64,000 bases of DNA from Natronococcus occultus SP4 (GTDB lineage: Archaea; Halobacteriota; Halobacteria; Halobacteriales; Natrialbaceae), in contig NC_019974.1 of assembly GCF_000328685.1 (NCBI RefSeq), positions 611,001 to 675,000 of the forward strand, read 5' to 3'. This document shows, one piece after another, positions 1 through 7,690 of the stretch. The position numbers and the translations under genes are program-made. The notes below the pieces were generated by a model. That model did not search any database and had not been told where the DNA came from. It saw only the letters and a list, made by a program, of their open reading frames with translations. How positions within the stretch are numbered: position 1 is the first letter of the stretch; each line of letters opens with the position of its first letter.

Positions 1-776
1 ATCGGAATCACGTCGGGGCGATCGGAGTCGAACTCCGCGCTCACGATCCCCGTCTCGGTCGTCCCCGACATCGCGACCATCGTCGCCAGCGAGACGACGA
101 TCAGCAGCGCGGCCAGCCCGAGGACGAGCGTCCGCGCGTCGTACACGTCCTCGCGCGAGCGCTCCCGGTTGCGCTCGCGGGTCGCACCGCTCCATCGCTC
201 GAGCGCGAGCGAGACACCGAGGACGACTAGGCCGAACGCGAGCAACAGAGACGACAGCCCCTGCGTGCCGAGTACGGCAGTCGTCCCGAGCGTCGACGCC
301 AGCCACCGCTGGCTCGACTCGAGGCCGTTCTCGACGCCCATTACCGCCGTCCCGAGGTGCGGGATCGTCACTGGCTCGCCGTTCACCTGATGCGCCGTCG
401 CGGCGACCTGGCCGTCGGTGACGACGGGTTCGCCGGAGTCCTGATCGGTAAACGGGTTCGCGTCGCCCTGGGTGACGTAGCCCTGCTCGGTAACCTCGAC
501 GACCCGGTGGGTCGTGAGTCCGCCGCCCTCGATCTCCTGGGCGTCGAAGACGATCACGTCGCCCTCCTCGGCCGGGCCGGCGACGGCAGACGGAACCGCG
601 ACGAAGCCGTCGCCGGTCTCGATCGTCGGCTCCATACTCCCCGTTTCGACGTAGCTGAGCGCGATCGGGATCCCGAGGACGTGTCCCGCGACGATCGCGA
701 GCAACGCGAGCGCGGCGACGCCGATCGCGACGAGCGTGACGACACGCATCGGTCCCCCCTGCTGTCCTGTTCCCAT
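1..776 (-). CDS. Signal peptidase I, archaeal/ER (SipW-like) type, C-terminus off the left edge
   Basis: Membrane-bound type I signal peptidase that would remove signal peptides from exported proteins. An N-terminal membrane segment (about residues 11-31) leads into TGSMEPT with the candidate catalytic Ser47. His90 lies in TTHRV and an Asp lies in QGDANP near residue 105. A His in place of the bacterial catalytic Lys is what defines the archaeal/ER/SipW class. A second hydrophobic segment follows around residue 170 and a third begins just before the edge. About 258 residues are visible and the frame is open at base 1. I chose the ATG at 774-776; an in-frame ATG nine codons later is possible. 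It is divergent from a regulator and an exported protein that could be its substrate. Confidence 0.9.
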   Translation of the reverse strand, partial: MGTGQQGGPMRVVTLVAIGVAALALLAIVAGHVLGIPIALSYVETGSMEPTIETGDGFVAVPSAVAGPAEEGDVIVFDAQEIEGGGLTTHRVVEVTEQGYVTQGDANPFTDQDSGEPVVTDGQVAATAHQVNGEPVTIPHLGTAVMGVENGLESSQRWLASTLGTTAVLGTQGLSSLLLAFGLVVLGVSLALERWSGATRERNRERSREDVYDARTLVLGLAALLIVVSLATMVAMSGTTETGIVSAEFDSDRPDVIP

Positions 777-1034
777 CGTTCCCCTCGTCCGTCCGAACGC
801 CCACAGCCGAGCGATCGGCCGTCCGGAATCGACCACACTCCGTCGGCCCCTTACTATAGGCACGTTAGGGAACGTCTGGCATCGTCTGCAGGTCGACAAG
901 ACGACCCTGAAGCGTCCCGACAGCGTCGCGAGGGTCGTCAAGGCAGCCTTGAACTGTAGTGGCAGTGTCAAACGGACCGACAAGTAGTGCCAGAACGTCG
1001 CTTCTATTCCTTCCACTAGAACTATCGGTGACGT

Positions 1035-1054
1035 GCTTCTATAGGCTTAGAAGC
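1035..1054. promoter_or_regulatory. Operator-like palindrome GCTTCTA-N6-TAGAAGC
   Basis: The arms GCTTCTA (1035-1041) and TAGAAGC (1048-1054) are perfect reverse complements separated by six bases. A third copy of GCTTCTA lies at 1000-1006. The site is upstream of both divergent promoters, so a dimeric regulator could bind it; the regulator is unknown. Confidence 0.45.
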
Positions 1055-1110
1055 GCTTTTGACGGGTATCTGGAAAGAGTAGTATCCGTCGAGTGATAGC
1101 TACACTGTCA

Positions 1111-1120
1111 ATAATAAAAA
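1111..1120 (+). promoter_or_regulatory. TATA-like element for DUF7344 gene
   Basis: ATAATAAAAA stands out in GC-rich surroundings. A start site about 25 bp downstream (near 1140) would give a leader of about 50 nt. A purine-rich GGAGGTGG at 1171-1178 could act as a Shine-Dalgarno sequence. A leadered mRNA would be less usual here, because many haloarchaeal messages are leaderless. Confidence 0.45.
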
Positions 1121-1191
1121 CCATCGGTAGAGACGTGAGATGTACCTCGCGCTCACCGGGGGGTGGCGTCGGAGGTGGAAGGGGGATCAGA

Positions 1192-1761
1192 ATGAGTGTC
1201 AGCAAGCTAGACGAGGAGGAGCTCGAGCCGGAGGAACTGAATCGAGACGAGGTCTTCGAGATGTTGAGCAACCAGCGCCGGCGCTGGGTGTTGCACTACC
1301 TGAAACAACAGAACGAGGACCGTGTCGACCTCCGATCGCTCGTCGACTCGGTGTCGTCCTGGGAGTACGAGACGCCTGCAGACGAACTCCCGTGGAAGAA
1401 ACGCAAGCGCGTGTACACGTCACTGCGCCAGTCACACCTGCCACGGCTCGACGAGTCCGGCGTCATCGAGTACGACCGCAACCGCGGCGAGGTCGCGCTT
1501 ACCAACGAGGCACGGAAGCTGCAGCTGTACCTCGAGTACGTTCCCGAAGACGACATTCCCTGGAGCCACTGCTATCTCGGTCTATCGGGGGTCAGCGCCG
1601 CCATCACGGCGCTGGCGTGGTATCCGGTGTACCCGATCGGGGAGCTCTCGGCCGTCGCGCTCGGCGCGTTGGTCACCGCGATGTTCGGCCTCTCGGCGGT
1701 CGTCCACACCTACCACTCGCGGCGGAACCGGATCGGCCACCAGGGGCCGCCGAAACGATGA
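1192..1761 (+). CDS. DUF7344-type winged-helix protein with C-terminal membrane segments
   Basis: Predicted 189-residue protein. Residues about 20-110 look like the haloarchaeal DUF7344 winged-helix domain: an EMLSNQRRRWVLHYL start, KRKRVYTSLRQSHLPRLDE in the recognition-helix region and a GVIEYDRNRGEV wing. Two hydrophobic segments (about 125-145 and 150-170) would anchor it in the membrane. I start at 1192 because the domain begins soon after and a purine-rich tract precedes it; an in-frame ATG at 1093 would add an unconvincing basic extension. The stop overlaps the next start (ATGA), so the exported protein that follows is translationally coupled. It is probably a regulator, with a target I cannot see. 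Confidence 0.82.
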   Translation: MSVSKLDEEELEPEELNRDEVFEMLSNQRRRWVLHYLKQQNEDRVDLRSLVDSVSSWEYETPADELPWKKRKRVYTSLRQSHLPRLDESGVIEYDRNRGEVALTNEARKLQLYLEYVPEDDIPWSHCYLGLSGVSAAITALAWYPVYPIGELSAVALGALVTAMFGLSAVVHTYHSRRNRIGHQGPPKR

Positions 1762-2261
1762 GCGCGCGAGTCGGAGTCGGGCTGATCGTCGTCGCGATCG
1801 CACTGCTGATCACCGCAAGCGCCGGTGCGAGCGTCGCCTCGGTGGAGCGCCCACTCTCCGTGGAGGTCGTCGATGGTGACGAGGCGGGCGTCGCCGTCGA
1901 GGCCGTCGAGGCTGAACTGCTCGACAACGCCGGATCGGAGACCGCAGCCGAAAGGGCGGACGAGAACGCGACGGATGCGGCGCCACCACTGGGCGAACGA
2001 GAGCTGCTGGTCGTCACGAACCAGCTCGGCGAGGAGATCACAGTAACGGAGATCGAGGTTCCGGACGGAATCGACCAAGAGGACGCGTCGGGCTGGGTCG
2101 GCACCGAGATCGAGACCGGCGAAAACGCCACCCTCGAGGGAACGGTCGACTGCAGCGAGCTCGAGCCGGTGCCGGAGGTGTCCGTCGAACTCTCCGGGAG
2201 CGACGTCACGATCTCTCAGACAGTCGAACTCGCAGTGACGTGTCCGTCCGAATCGGTCTGA
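1758..2261 (+). CDS. Small exported protein with SipW/TasA-type signal region
   Basis: Predicted 167-residue secreted protein. The N-terminus is short and basic, followed by a hydrophobic core (about residues 6-25) ending in SAGASVAS. The segment ERPLSVEVVDGDEAGVAV right after it resembles the start of mature TasA/camelysin and haloarchaeal DUF1102-like proteins, which are processed by SipW-type peptidases. The rest is acidic and looks beta-rich, with one Cys in TVDCSELEP and another in the C-terminal AVTCPSES; these could form a disulphide. It overlaps the upstream regulator by 4 bp and sits beside a SipW-type peptidase gene. The TasA-like assignment rests on pattern and context, not on an alignment. 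Confidence 0.7.
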   Translation: MSARVGVGLIVVAIALLITASAGASVASVERPLSVEVVDGDEAGVAVEAVEAELLDNAGSETAAERADENATDAAPPLGERELLVVTNQLGEEITVTEIEVPDGIDQEDASGWVGTEIETGENATLEGTVDCSELEPVPEVSVELSGSDVTISQTVELAVTCPSESV

Positions 2262-2311
2262 CGAGAAACCGGAATGTTAACGGCGACAGTTCCCAACTGA
2301 ACGGACGTACA

Positions 2312-2743
2312 ATGACTTGGATCCGCGCGCTCGCGGCTGCCGGACTCTCCGTCCTCCTTCCCGGCGCGGGCCACGTATTTATCCGTGATTGGGTTCGTGG
2401 TCTCGCCTTTGGCGGTATCTTTCTCGCGTCGCTGGCGATCTTCCTCCCGCCGACCGACCAGATCATGGCCGCTGACTCGGTCACCGGAATGATCGGCGTC
2501 GTCACGACCGAAACCGACACGATAAGTCAGTTTGTCGTCTCGTTTATCGTCCTCTTCGCCGCGATCGACGCGACGTTTCGCTCGATGGGGTTCCCGCCGG
2601 GCTCGACCAACGGCGCCGATCAGGATGGCCCGAGCTGTCCCGAGTGTGGGAAACCGCTCGACGAGGACCTCACGTTCTGTCACTGGTGTACGACTCGACT
2701 CGAACCGGCCGAGCCCGAAGAAGAGGAACCGACGAACACGTGA
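2312..2743 (+). CDS. Membrane protein with C-terminal zinc ribbon (DUF7575-like)
   Basis: Predicted 143-residue protein. Two or three hydrophobic segments fill residues 5-95: a first pair around 8-50, in a pattern that recurs in small TM2-like proteins, and a third near 70-90. A C-terminal zinc ribbon follows with CPEC and CHWC. It ends in an acidic tail. This combination is common and uncharacterised in haloarchaea. It follows the exported-protein gene by 50 bp on the same strand. The start is the first ATG in front of the hydrophobic region. Confidence 0.75.
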   Translation: MTWIRALAAAGLSVLLPGAGHVFIRDWVRGLAFGGIFLASLAIFLPPTDQIMAADSVTGMIGVVTTETDTISQFVVSFIVLFAAIDATFRSMGFPPGSTNGADQDGPSCPECGKPLDEDLTFCHWCTTRLEPAEPEEEEPTNT

Positions 2744-2758
2744 CGTCGGGCCGGGGCG

Positions 2759-3973
2759 TTACTTCTCGATAATACTTTCCTCGACGGCTTCCCCGAAGTG
2801 CCGCGCCGTGTCCTCGTAGTACAACAGGAGCTCGTCGCCGGCCTCGAGCTCGGTCACCGCCTTCCGCCCCTCGCTCGTGGGTACCTTGATCGTCTCGGCG
2901 TTCTGGAGCAGGGTCTCGACGCGATCGCCGTCCGCGGTCTCTAAGGCGATCCGGAACATCGGTCGCTGCTCGATTTTGACGCGGCCGACGATCGCCTCGC
3001 GGGTGTTGCCGTCGGTGTCGACGACCTGGACCTCGTCGCCGCTCTGTAGCTCCGAGAGGTACTTCGTGCCGCCGTCGGGCGTGCGGACGTAGGCGTGGAC
3101 TGCGCCCGCGTTGACCCGGAACGGACGGGAGGCGACGTACGGCGATTCGGCGGTCTCGGCGTGGACGAAGACGAGCCCGCGGGCCATCGAGCCGACGAGC
3201 ATCCCCTCGTCGTGTTCGAGCAGGGAGCCGGTGTCGACACAGACCCGGTCGGCGCTGCCGATCTGCTCGATATCGAGGACGTCGGCGTACTCCAGCTCCA
3301 GGGACTCGCGTTCGGCCTCGTCGCGCACCTCGACGGTACGGCGGATCTCGTCGGGGTCGTCCGAATCCAGCAACACGGCGTCGGCGCCGAGCTCAAGGGT
3401 CTCGAAGGCGGTTCTGGCCTCGTCGGCGGAGGTGACCCCCGCGACGAGTTCGGTCTCGTCGCCGATGCGTGCGATCAGGTTCTCCAGCGGGATGATCGTC
3501 CAGTCCTCGCCGACGACGATCGTGTGGTCGGCCTCCTGGGCGGCCGACTCGGCGAAGGCCTCGTACTCCTTTCCGAGGATGCGGACGTACGCGCCCCGAT
3601 CCAGCTCGCCCTCGCGGCGCAGCGTCGAGAGATCGGCCGAGCCCGAGAGGTCGCCCGGAAGATCGATCGTTCCGTCACCCTCGCCGTCCTTGCCGACGAC
3701 GACGGCGTCGGGTTCGGCGGTCGACTCCGGCTCCGATTCGGTCTCGGCCTCGTCGACGACGTCGACGTCGTCGACGTCGTCGACCAGCGTGACGTCCCCG
3801 TCGGTGCGAAACGCCGCGACGTTGATCTCGCCGAGTTCGCGGACGCGTTCGACGTCGTCCTCGTCGACCAGTACCCAGTCCGCGCCCGCCTCGAGCGCGG
3901 CCGTGATCCGTGCGCGGCGGGCGTCCCAGTCGCCGACGGCGTCGTCGGCTTTGACCCAGACAGCTCTCGTCAT
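2759..3973 (-). CDS. aroB': 3-dehydroquinate synthase II (archaeal type)
   Basis: 404 residues. In archaea that lack DAHP synthase, this NAD-dependent enzyme converts the C7 amino sugar made by AroA' into 3-dehydroquinate, the first ring of the shikimate pathway. The N-terminus MTRAVWVKADDAVGDWD, the internal GADWVLVDEDDVERV, the Lys-bearing VVVGKDGEGDGTIDLP, IIPLENLIA and the C-terminal GDELLLYYEDTARHFG are characteristic of the family. An acidic low-complexity stretch (about residues 66-88), encoded by a run of GACGTC repeats, separates two conserved blocks. Its partner aroA' is about 3.7 kb away in the trp operon. The start ATG at 3971-3973 begins the conserved sequence. Confidence 0.93.
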   Translation of the reverse strand: MTRAVWVKADDAVGDWDARRARITAALEAGADWVLVDEDDVERVRELGEINVAAFRTDGDVTLVDDVDDVDVVDEAETESEPESTAEPDAVVVGKDGEGDGTIDLPGDLSGSADLSTLRREGELDRGAYVRILGKEYEAFAESAAQEADHTIVVGEDWTIIPLENLIARIGDETELVAGVTSADEARTAFETLELGADAVLLDSDDPDEIRRTVEVRDEAERESLELEYADVLDIEQIGSADRVCVDTGSLLEHDEGMLVGSMARGLVFVHAETAESPYVASRPFRVNAGAVHAYVRTPDGGTKYLSELQSGDEVQVVDTDGNTREAIVGRVKIEQRPMFRIALETADGDRVETLLQNAETIKVPTSEGRKAVTELEAGDELLLYYEDTARHFGEAVEESIIEK

Positions 3974-4123
3974 AGCTCGAGTCTCGAAGGGGAGTGGCTT
4001 GAACGTGGCGAATCCGACAGCAGTCGTGGGGATCGAAACTCCGCGTACGACACCAACTGTCACGTGCCACCATCTGTCGTGGTACGAAACGTTCAGAACG
4101 ATCGACCCCGTACGAGGAGTCAG

Positions 4124-4798
4124 ATGGCTGCCTACGACGCGATCTGTTTCGATCTCGACAGCACCCTCTGCGAGCCCACGCAGGATCCGGACGTCGTCCT
4201 CGAGCGGGCCTTCGAGGACGTCGACCGCGATCCCTTCTGTACGCCTGCCGATCTCCGCGCGGCCGTTCCCGAGGTGCCGACCGTTCAGACTGCCGAGCAG
4301 TTCTACACGGAGCTGTTCAAAGCAGTCGCCGAACGGACCGACGCCGACTCCGCACTCGCACCCGATCTGGCACAGCGGTATCTCGAGGTGCAGGATCCGA
4401 CCGCCGTCCGGTTTCGCCCCGGCGCCGAGGACGCCCTCGAGTACGCCCGTGCCCGCGGACGGGTAGGACTCATTACGAACGGTGGCCGGAAGACCCAGAT
4501 CCAGAAGCTGCGGGCACTCGGAATCGCGGACGCCTTCGACGTTCGGGTGTACACGGATCCGAACGCCGGCGTCTACCCGAAACCCGACGCCGCGCCGTTC
4601 GAGCGGGCGCTGGGCGCGCTCGAGACCAGCCCCGAGCGGGCGATCCACGTCGGCGACTCCCTGCGGGCCGACGTCGCGGGCGCCAACGCGATGGGGCTCG
4701 ACTCGGCGTGGATCGATCCCGGGCGCGACGACGTCGCCCGCGAACACGAGCCGACCTACGAGCTCGACACGCTCGAGCGCCTCGAGTCGATCGTCTGA
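4124..4798 (+). CDS. HAD superfamily hydrolase
   Basis: 224-residue haloacid dehalogenase-fold phosphatase. Motif I is FDLDSTLCE (nucleophile Asp near residue 10), motif II is LITNGG, motif III is the Lys of YPKPD, and motif IV is HVGDSLRADVAGA. A helical cap occupies about residues 20-85. The motifs fit a phosphoglycolate-phosphatase-like or pyrimidine-nucleotidase-like subfamily, but the substrate cannot be read from the sequence. The ATG starts just before motif I. It is divergent from aroB' with a 150-bp gap. Confidence 0.88.
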   Translation: MAAYDAICFDLDSTLCEPTQDPDVVLERAFEDVDRDPFCTPADLRAAVPEVPTVQTAEQFYTELFKAVAERTDADSALAPDLAQRYLEVQDPTAVRFRPGAEDALEYARARGRVGLITNGGRKTQIQKLRALGIADAFDVRVYTDPNAGVYPKPDAAPFERALGALETSPERAIHVGDSLRADVAGANAMGLDSAWIDPGRDDVAREHEPTYELDTLERLESIV

Positions 4799-4804
4799 TC
4801 GCGA

Positions 4805-5344
4805 CTACGCCTCGGGCAGTAGATCGGTGTGGACGACCGCGCGATACCGGCTGTCGGTCGTCTCGCCGAGTCGAGCCAGTAGGGCGGCGACGGCGGGCAT
4901 CGACTCCGGGAGTTCGAACTCGTCGTACCGCTCGTCGCGGTCCGTGCAGCGTTTGACGAACGCGCGGATCGCCTCGAACTCGGCCTGCTGGACGTAGACG
5001 ACTCCGATCCCGTCGTCGTCCTCGGGAACCTGCTCGCGCCAGGTCTCCAGGACGCGTTCGACCGTCCCGCGGGCCTCCCGCTCCCGGTCGGCGACGGCGG
5101 TCGCGTCGGGACCGTCGCCGTCGAACAGCTCGTCGAATGTATCCTGGAGCTCGTCGGCGTTGTCGGCAAGCGACGGCGCCGCCTCGTCGGCCGCGAGCAG
5201 CGCTTCGAGCGCCTCGAGCTCGATCCGTCGGACGGCGACGGGGTAGACGAACTCGTGGTTCTCCTCGGGCAGCTTGTAGGAGTGGCCCTCGATTCCCTGT
5301 TGGCCCTCGCCCGACCGACCGAACATCAGATCGAGTAATCCCAT
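4805..5344 (-). CDS. Conserved haloarchaeal protein of unknown function
   Basis: 179-residue soluble acidic protein that I do not recognise. It starts MGLLDLMFGRSG and carries a largely helical middle (residues 40-110). It has no signal peptide, membrane segment or obvious catalytic motif. Its codon use and acidic composition are typical of the replicon, so it is very probably a real gene. It converges on the HAD hydrolase with 6 bp between stops. Confidence 0.7.
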   Translation of the reverse strand: MGLLDLMFGRSGEGQQGIEGHSYKLPEENHEFVYPVAVRRIELEALEALLAADEAAPSLADNADELQDTFDELFDGDGPDATAVADREREARGTVERVLETWREQVPEDDDGIGVVYVQQAEFEAIRAFVKRCTDRDERYDEFELPESMPAVAALLARLGETTDSRYRAVVHTDLLPEA

Positions 5345-5389
5345 GGCTGGACCTGTACTCGGTCTCCGGATAAGTGTTCCGCGCTCCGC

Positions 5390-6043
5390 TCACCAATCCT
5401 TGCCGAGCGCGGCCTTCGCGCCGCCGTACCCGCTCGCGGCGTTCCAGGTTCGGCCGCTGTCCGTGTGCTCGACCTCGAGGACGTCCCCGCAGTCGCCACA
5501 CCGGTACCGGTCTGGCGCCTTCACCGGCTTCGACGCGCGATGACGCGTCGCCGTCCACGCGCAGTCGTCCGCGAGACAGCGGAGCACGTACCGGGGCTCG
5601 GTGAACGACCGACAGCGACGCGGCGCCTCGAGCCGGGCCGCAAGCTCGAGAAACCGCTCGCCGTGGCCCGACTCGCCGGTGCGCTGGAACTGCAGGGCGT
5701 GGACGAGCTCGTGGCGCACGCCCGCCGCGAACTCGGCCCACTCGTAGCGCTCGTAGGCCCGGCGGGCGAGGACGATCGTCGCCACCTCGCGATCTGCGTC
5801 CCACCGACACAGCCCCGCGCGGCGACGCGCCCGTCCCGACACCGCCCACTCGAGCGCGTCGAACTCGAGGGCGAGGTCGTGGTCGTCGATCACCTCGCGG
5901 GCGTGGATCCGCGCCCGGGCGCGGATCTCGTCGTCGATTGTCAGTGACTCCTCGATCACGGCTCGACGGACGACCCCCCGTTCCGAAACGGTTTCGACGC
6001 GCCGCCGGCAGGCCTTTTCCCCCACGCTGCGATCCTCGACCAT
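5390..6043 (-). CDS. SprT-like zinc metalloprotease-domain protein
   Basis: 217 residues. The central HELVH (residues 111-115, in GVRHELVHALQFQ) is the HExxH zinc site of SprT/Spartan-like proteins, and the later HGERFLELA can supply the third ligand. A C-terminal zinc ribbon has CLADDC and CGDCGD pairs, as SprT proteins do. The family includes proteases that act on DNA-protein crosslinks, but this haloarchaeal branch is untested. The start ATG (6041-6043) overlaps the start codon of the divergent gene, which is unusual, so the true start may lie further in. Confidence 0.82.
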   Translation of the reverse strand: MVEDRSVGEKACRRRVETVSERGVVRRAVIEESLTIDDEIRARARIHAREVIDDHDLALEFDALEWAVSGRARRRAGLCRWDADREVATIVLARRAYERYEWAEFAAGVRHELVHALQFQRTGESGHGERFLELAARLEAPRRCRSFTEPRYVLRCLADDCAWTATRHRASKPVKAPDRYRCGDCGDVLEVEHTDSGRTWNAASGYGGAKAALGKDW

Positions 6044-6965
6044 GAGCAAACTCTCGCTGCCGACGCCGCGTCCCCTCGATCCGAACGACCCCGTCCGCCT
6101 CGCGGGGCTCGTCCTCGTCGCAGTTGCCGAACCGCCCCTTGACGAGCGCCGGCCCTGGATCGAGCGCGCCGCGATCGCCGACGCGCTGACCGTTCCGGGC
6201 GCCGACGCGCCGCTCTATCTCACCGACGACGGGATCGCGATTGCGACCACCGGAATCGGGAAAAGCGACGCCGCGACGACGACGGCCGCATTGCTCGCGA
6301 CCCCCGGGCTCGACCTCGAGTCGGCGTACGTCCTCTCGGCGGGGATCGCCGGCGGTCCGCCGAACGGGGCCCCGCTGGGGTCGGTCGTCCTCGCGGACGC
6401 GGTCGTCGACTGGGATCGCAAACACCGCTGGGACGGCAGCGATGCTCCGGGCGAGCGGATCGACACCCTCGCCTACCGCCCGCGGGACTACGTCCACCAC
6501 CTTGCCGATCGCGTCCTCGAGCCCGCGCTGGCAGCCGCCGAGGAGACGCCCCTCGAGGACGACCCCGAGGTCCGGGCCTACCGGGAGCGGTACCCGACGT
6601 CGCCCGACGCCGAGCCGACCGTCGCGGTCGGAACGACCGTCTGTGGCGACGAGTTCTGGCACGGCCCGCGACGCGCCGAGGAAGTGGCGTGGCTCTGTGA
6701 CGCCTACGGCGTCGGTCCCTACGCGACGACCCAGATGGAAGACGCCGCGACGGCGACCGCCCTCGAGCGGTTCGGCCTGCTCGATCGGTACCTGAGTGTG
6801 CGTGCGGTCGCGAACTACGACCGTCCGGCACCGGGCCAGTCCGCTGCGGAGAGCTTCGACGGCACCGACGCCAGCCTCGCGCTGGCGATAGAGAACGCCG
6901 AGCGCGTCGGATCGACGGTTCTCGAAAAACTGCTCGAGACGGATCCGCTCGGGATCCGTCCGTAA
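6042..6965 (+). CDS. Purine nucleoside permease (NUP)/nucleoside phosphorylase-fold protein
   Basis: 307 residues resembling the NUP family, whose members share the nucleoside phosphorylase fold. Visible landmarks are YLTDDGIAIATTGIGKSDAA, the glycine-rich VLSAGIAGGPPN, the WDRKHRW segment, VGTTVCGDEFWHG, and TTQMEDAATATALERFG, which corresponds to the substrate-binding Met-Glu of purine phosphorylases. There is no signal peptide, so a cytoplasmic phosphorylase or hydrolase acting on nucleosides is more likely than an exported permease component. The start codon overlaps that of the divergent SprT-like gene. Confidence 0.8.
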   Translation: MSKLSLPTPRPLDPNDPVRLAGLVLVAVAEPPLDERRPWIERAAIADALTVPGADAPLYLTDDGIAIATTGIGKSDAATTTAALLATPGLDLESAYVLSAGIAGGPPNGAPLGSVVLADAVVDWDRKHRWDGSDAPGERIDTLAYRPRDYVHHLADRVLEPALAAAEETPLEDDPEVRAYRERYPTSPDAEPTVAVGTTVCGDEFWHGPRRAEEVAWLCDAYGVGPYATTQMEDAATATALERFGLLDRYLSVRAVANYDRPAPGQSAAESFDGTDASLALAIENAERVGSTVLEKLLETDPLGIRP

Positions 6966-6976
6966 TCGGAACGCGG

Positions 6977-7573
6977 TCAGGCGCGCCGGGGTTCGGTCGC
7001 GCCAGCGACGTCCTCGTCGAGACGACGGCCGCCGTAGGCGACGGCGACCATCGAGAGCCCGGTCGTCAGGAGACTGATCCCGACGAGCAGTCCGATCGCC
7101 CAGGCCGCGTCGGCGGGGAAGCCGGCCCAGAGCAGCCCAGCGAGGACGATCGACGCCACTCCGCTGGCCGCGATCCACCCTCGTCCGCTGCCGTCGCTCA
7201 TCCGCAGGCTCGCCGCGAGCTCCGCGATCCCCTCGACGAGCAGGTAGGCGGTTGCCAGGATCGTCAGACTCAGCAGTCCGACGATCGGATCCGCGAGGAT
7301 GACGATCCCGGCGACGGCCGAGACGGCCGCCAGGGCCAGCTGCCAGAGCGACCCCCGCCAGCCGCGTGCGGTGAACGCGTGTCCGGCGTGGACGACTGCG
7401 CCGACGAGCAACAACGCGCCCACGAGGACGCCCATCGCGATTCCGGTCGCGAACGGAAGGGTCATCGCGAGCAGTCCGAGCAGTGCAACGACACCCCCCG
7501 CGAGGGCGAGCGTTCGCCAGTTGCGTCGCAGGGAGAACGCATCGGGTTCGGTGGAAGTTTCGGTTTCGCTCAT
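6977..7573 (-). CDS. HdeD/DUF308-type integral membrane protein
   Basis: 198-residue protein with six predicted membrane helices between residues 22 and 185, ending in a short charged tail. The repeated small-residue helices (VVALLGLLAMTLPFATGIAM, then AVAGIVILADPIVGLLSLTI) match the HdeD/DUF308 pattern of internally repeated helix pairs. In E. coli HdeD is linked to acid resistance; the archaeal role is unknown. It converges on the NUP-family gene with an 11-bp gap. Confidence 0.85.
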   Translation of the reverse strand: MSETETSTEPDAFSLRRNWRTLALAGGVVALLGLLAMTLPFATGIAMGVLVGALLLVGAVVHAGHAFTARGWRGSLWQLALAAVSAVAGIVILADPIVGLLSLTILATAYLLVEGIAELAASLRMSDGSGRGWIAASGVASIVLAGLLWAGFPADAAWAIGLLVGISLLTTGLSMVAVAYGGRRLDEDVAGATEPRRA

Positions 7574-7690
7574 ACCGCTACTGAGTAGGCGCCGCGAGGA
7601 GATAGCGGTTGTTCACGAGCTGACAGTAACTCCGAAAACCGGACCGGTCGGCGCGTGAGAGGGTCGAGCGCAAGCGAGACGGACGACCGA

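Larger units (their letters stand above)
777..1191. other. Divergent intergenic region between signal peptidase and DUF7344 gene
   Basis: A 415-bp non-coding stretch between two divergent genes. It holds a TATA-like CTATAGTAAG on the minus strand near 851-862 for the signal peptidase, an inverted repeat at 1035-1054 with a further half-site at 1000-1006, and an AT-rich TATA-like stretch at 1111-1120 for the rightward genes. Short open frames here lack haloarchaeal coding character and were not called. Confidence 0.6.

Noticed and set aside
4473-7178. Long minus-strand open frame of about 900 codons across 4.5-7.2 kb
   Set aside because: Arg-rich and without motifs; it crosses three convincing genes in other frames.
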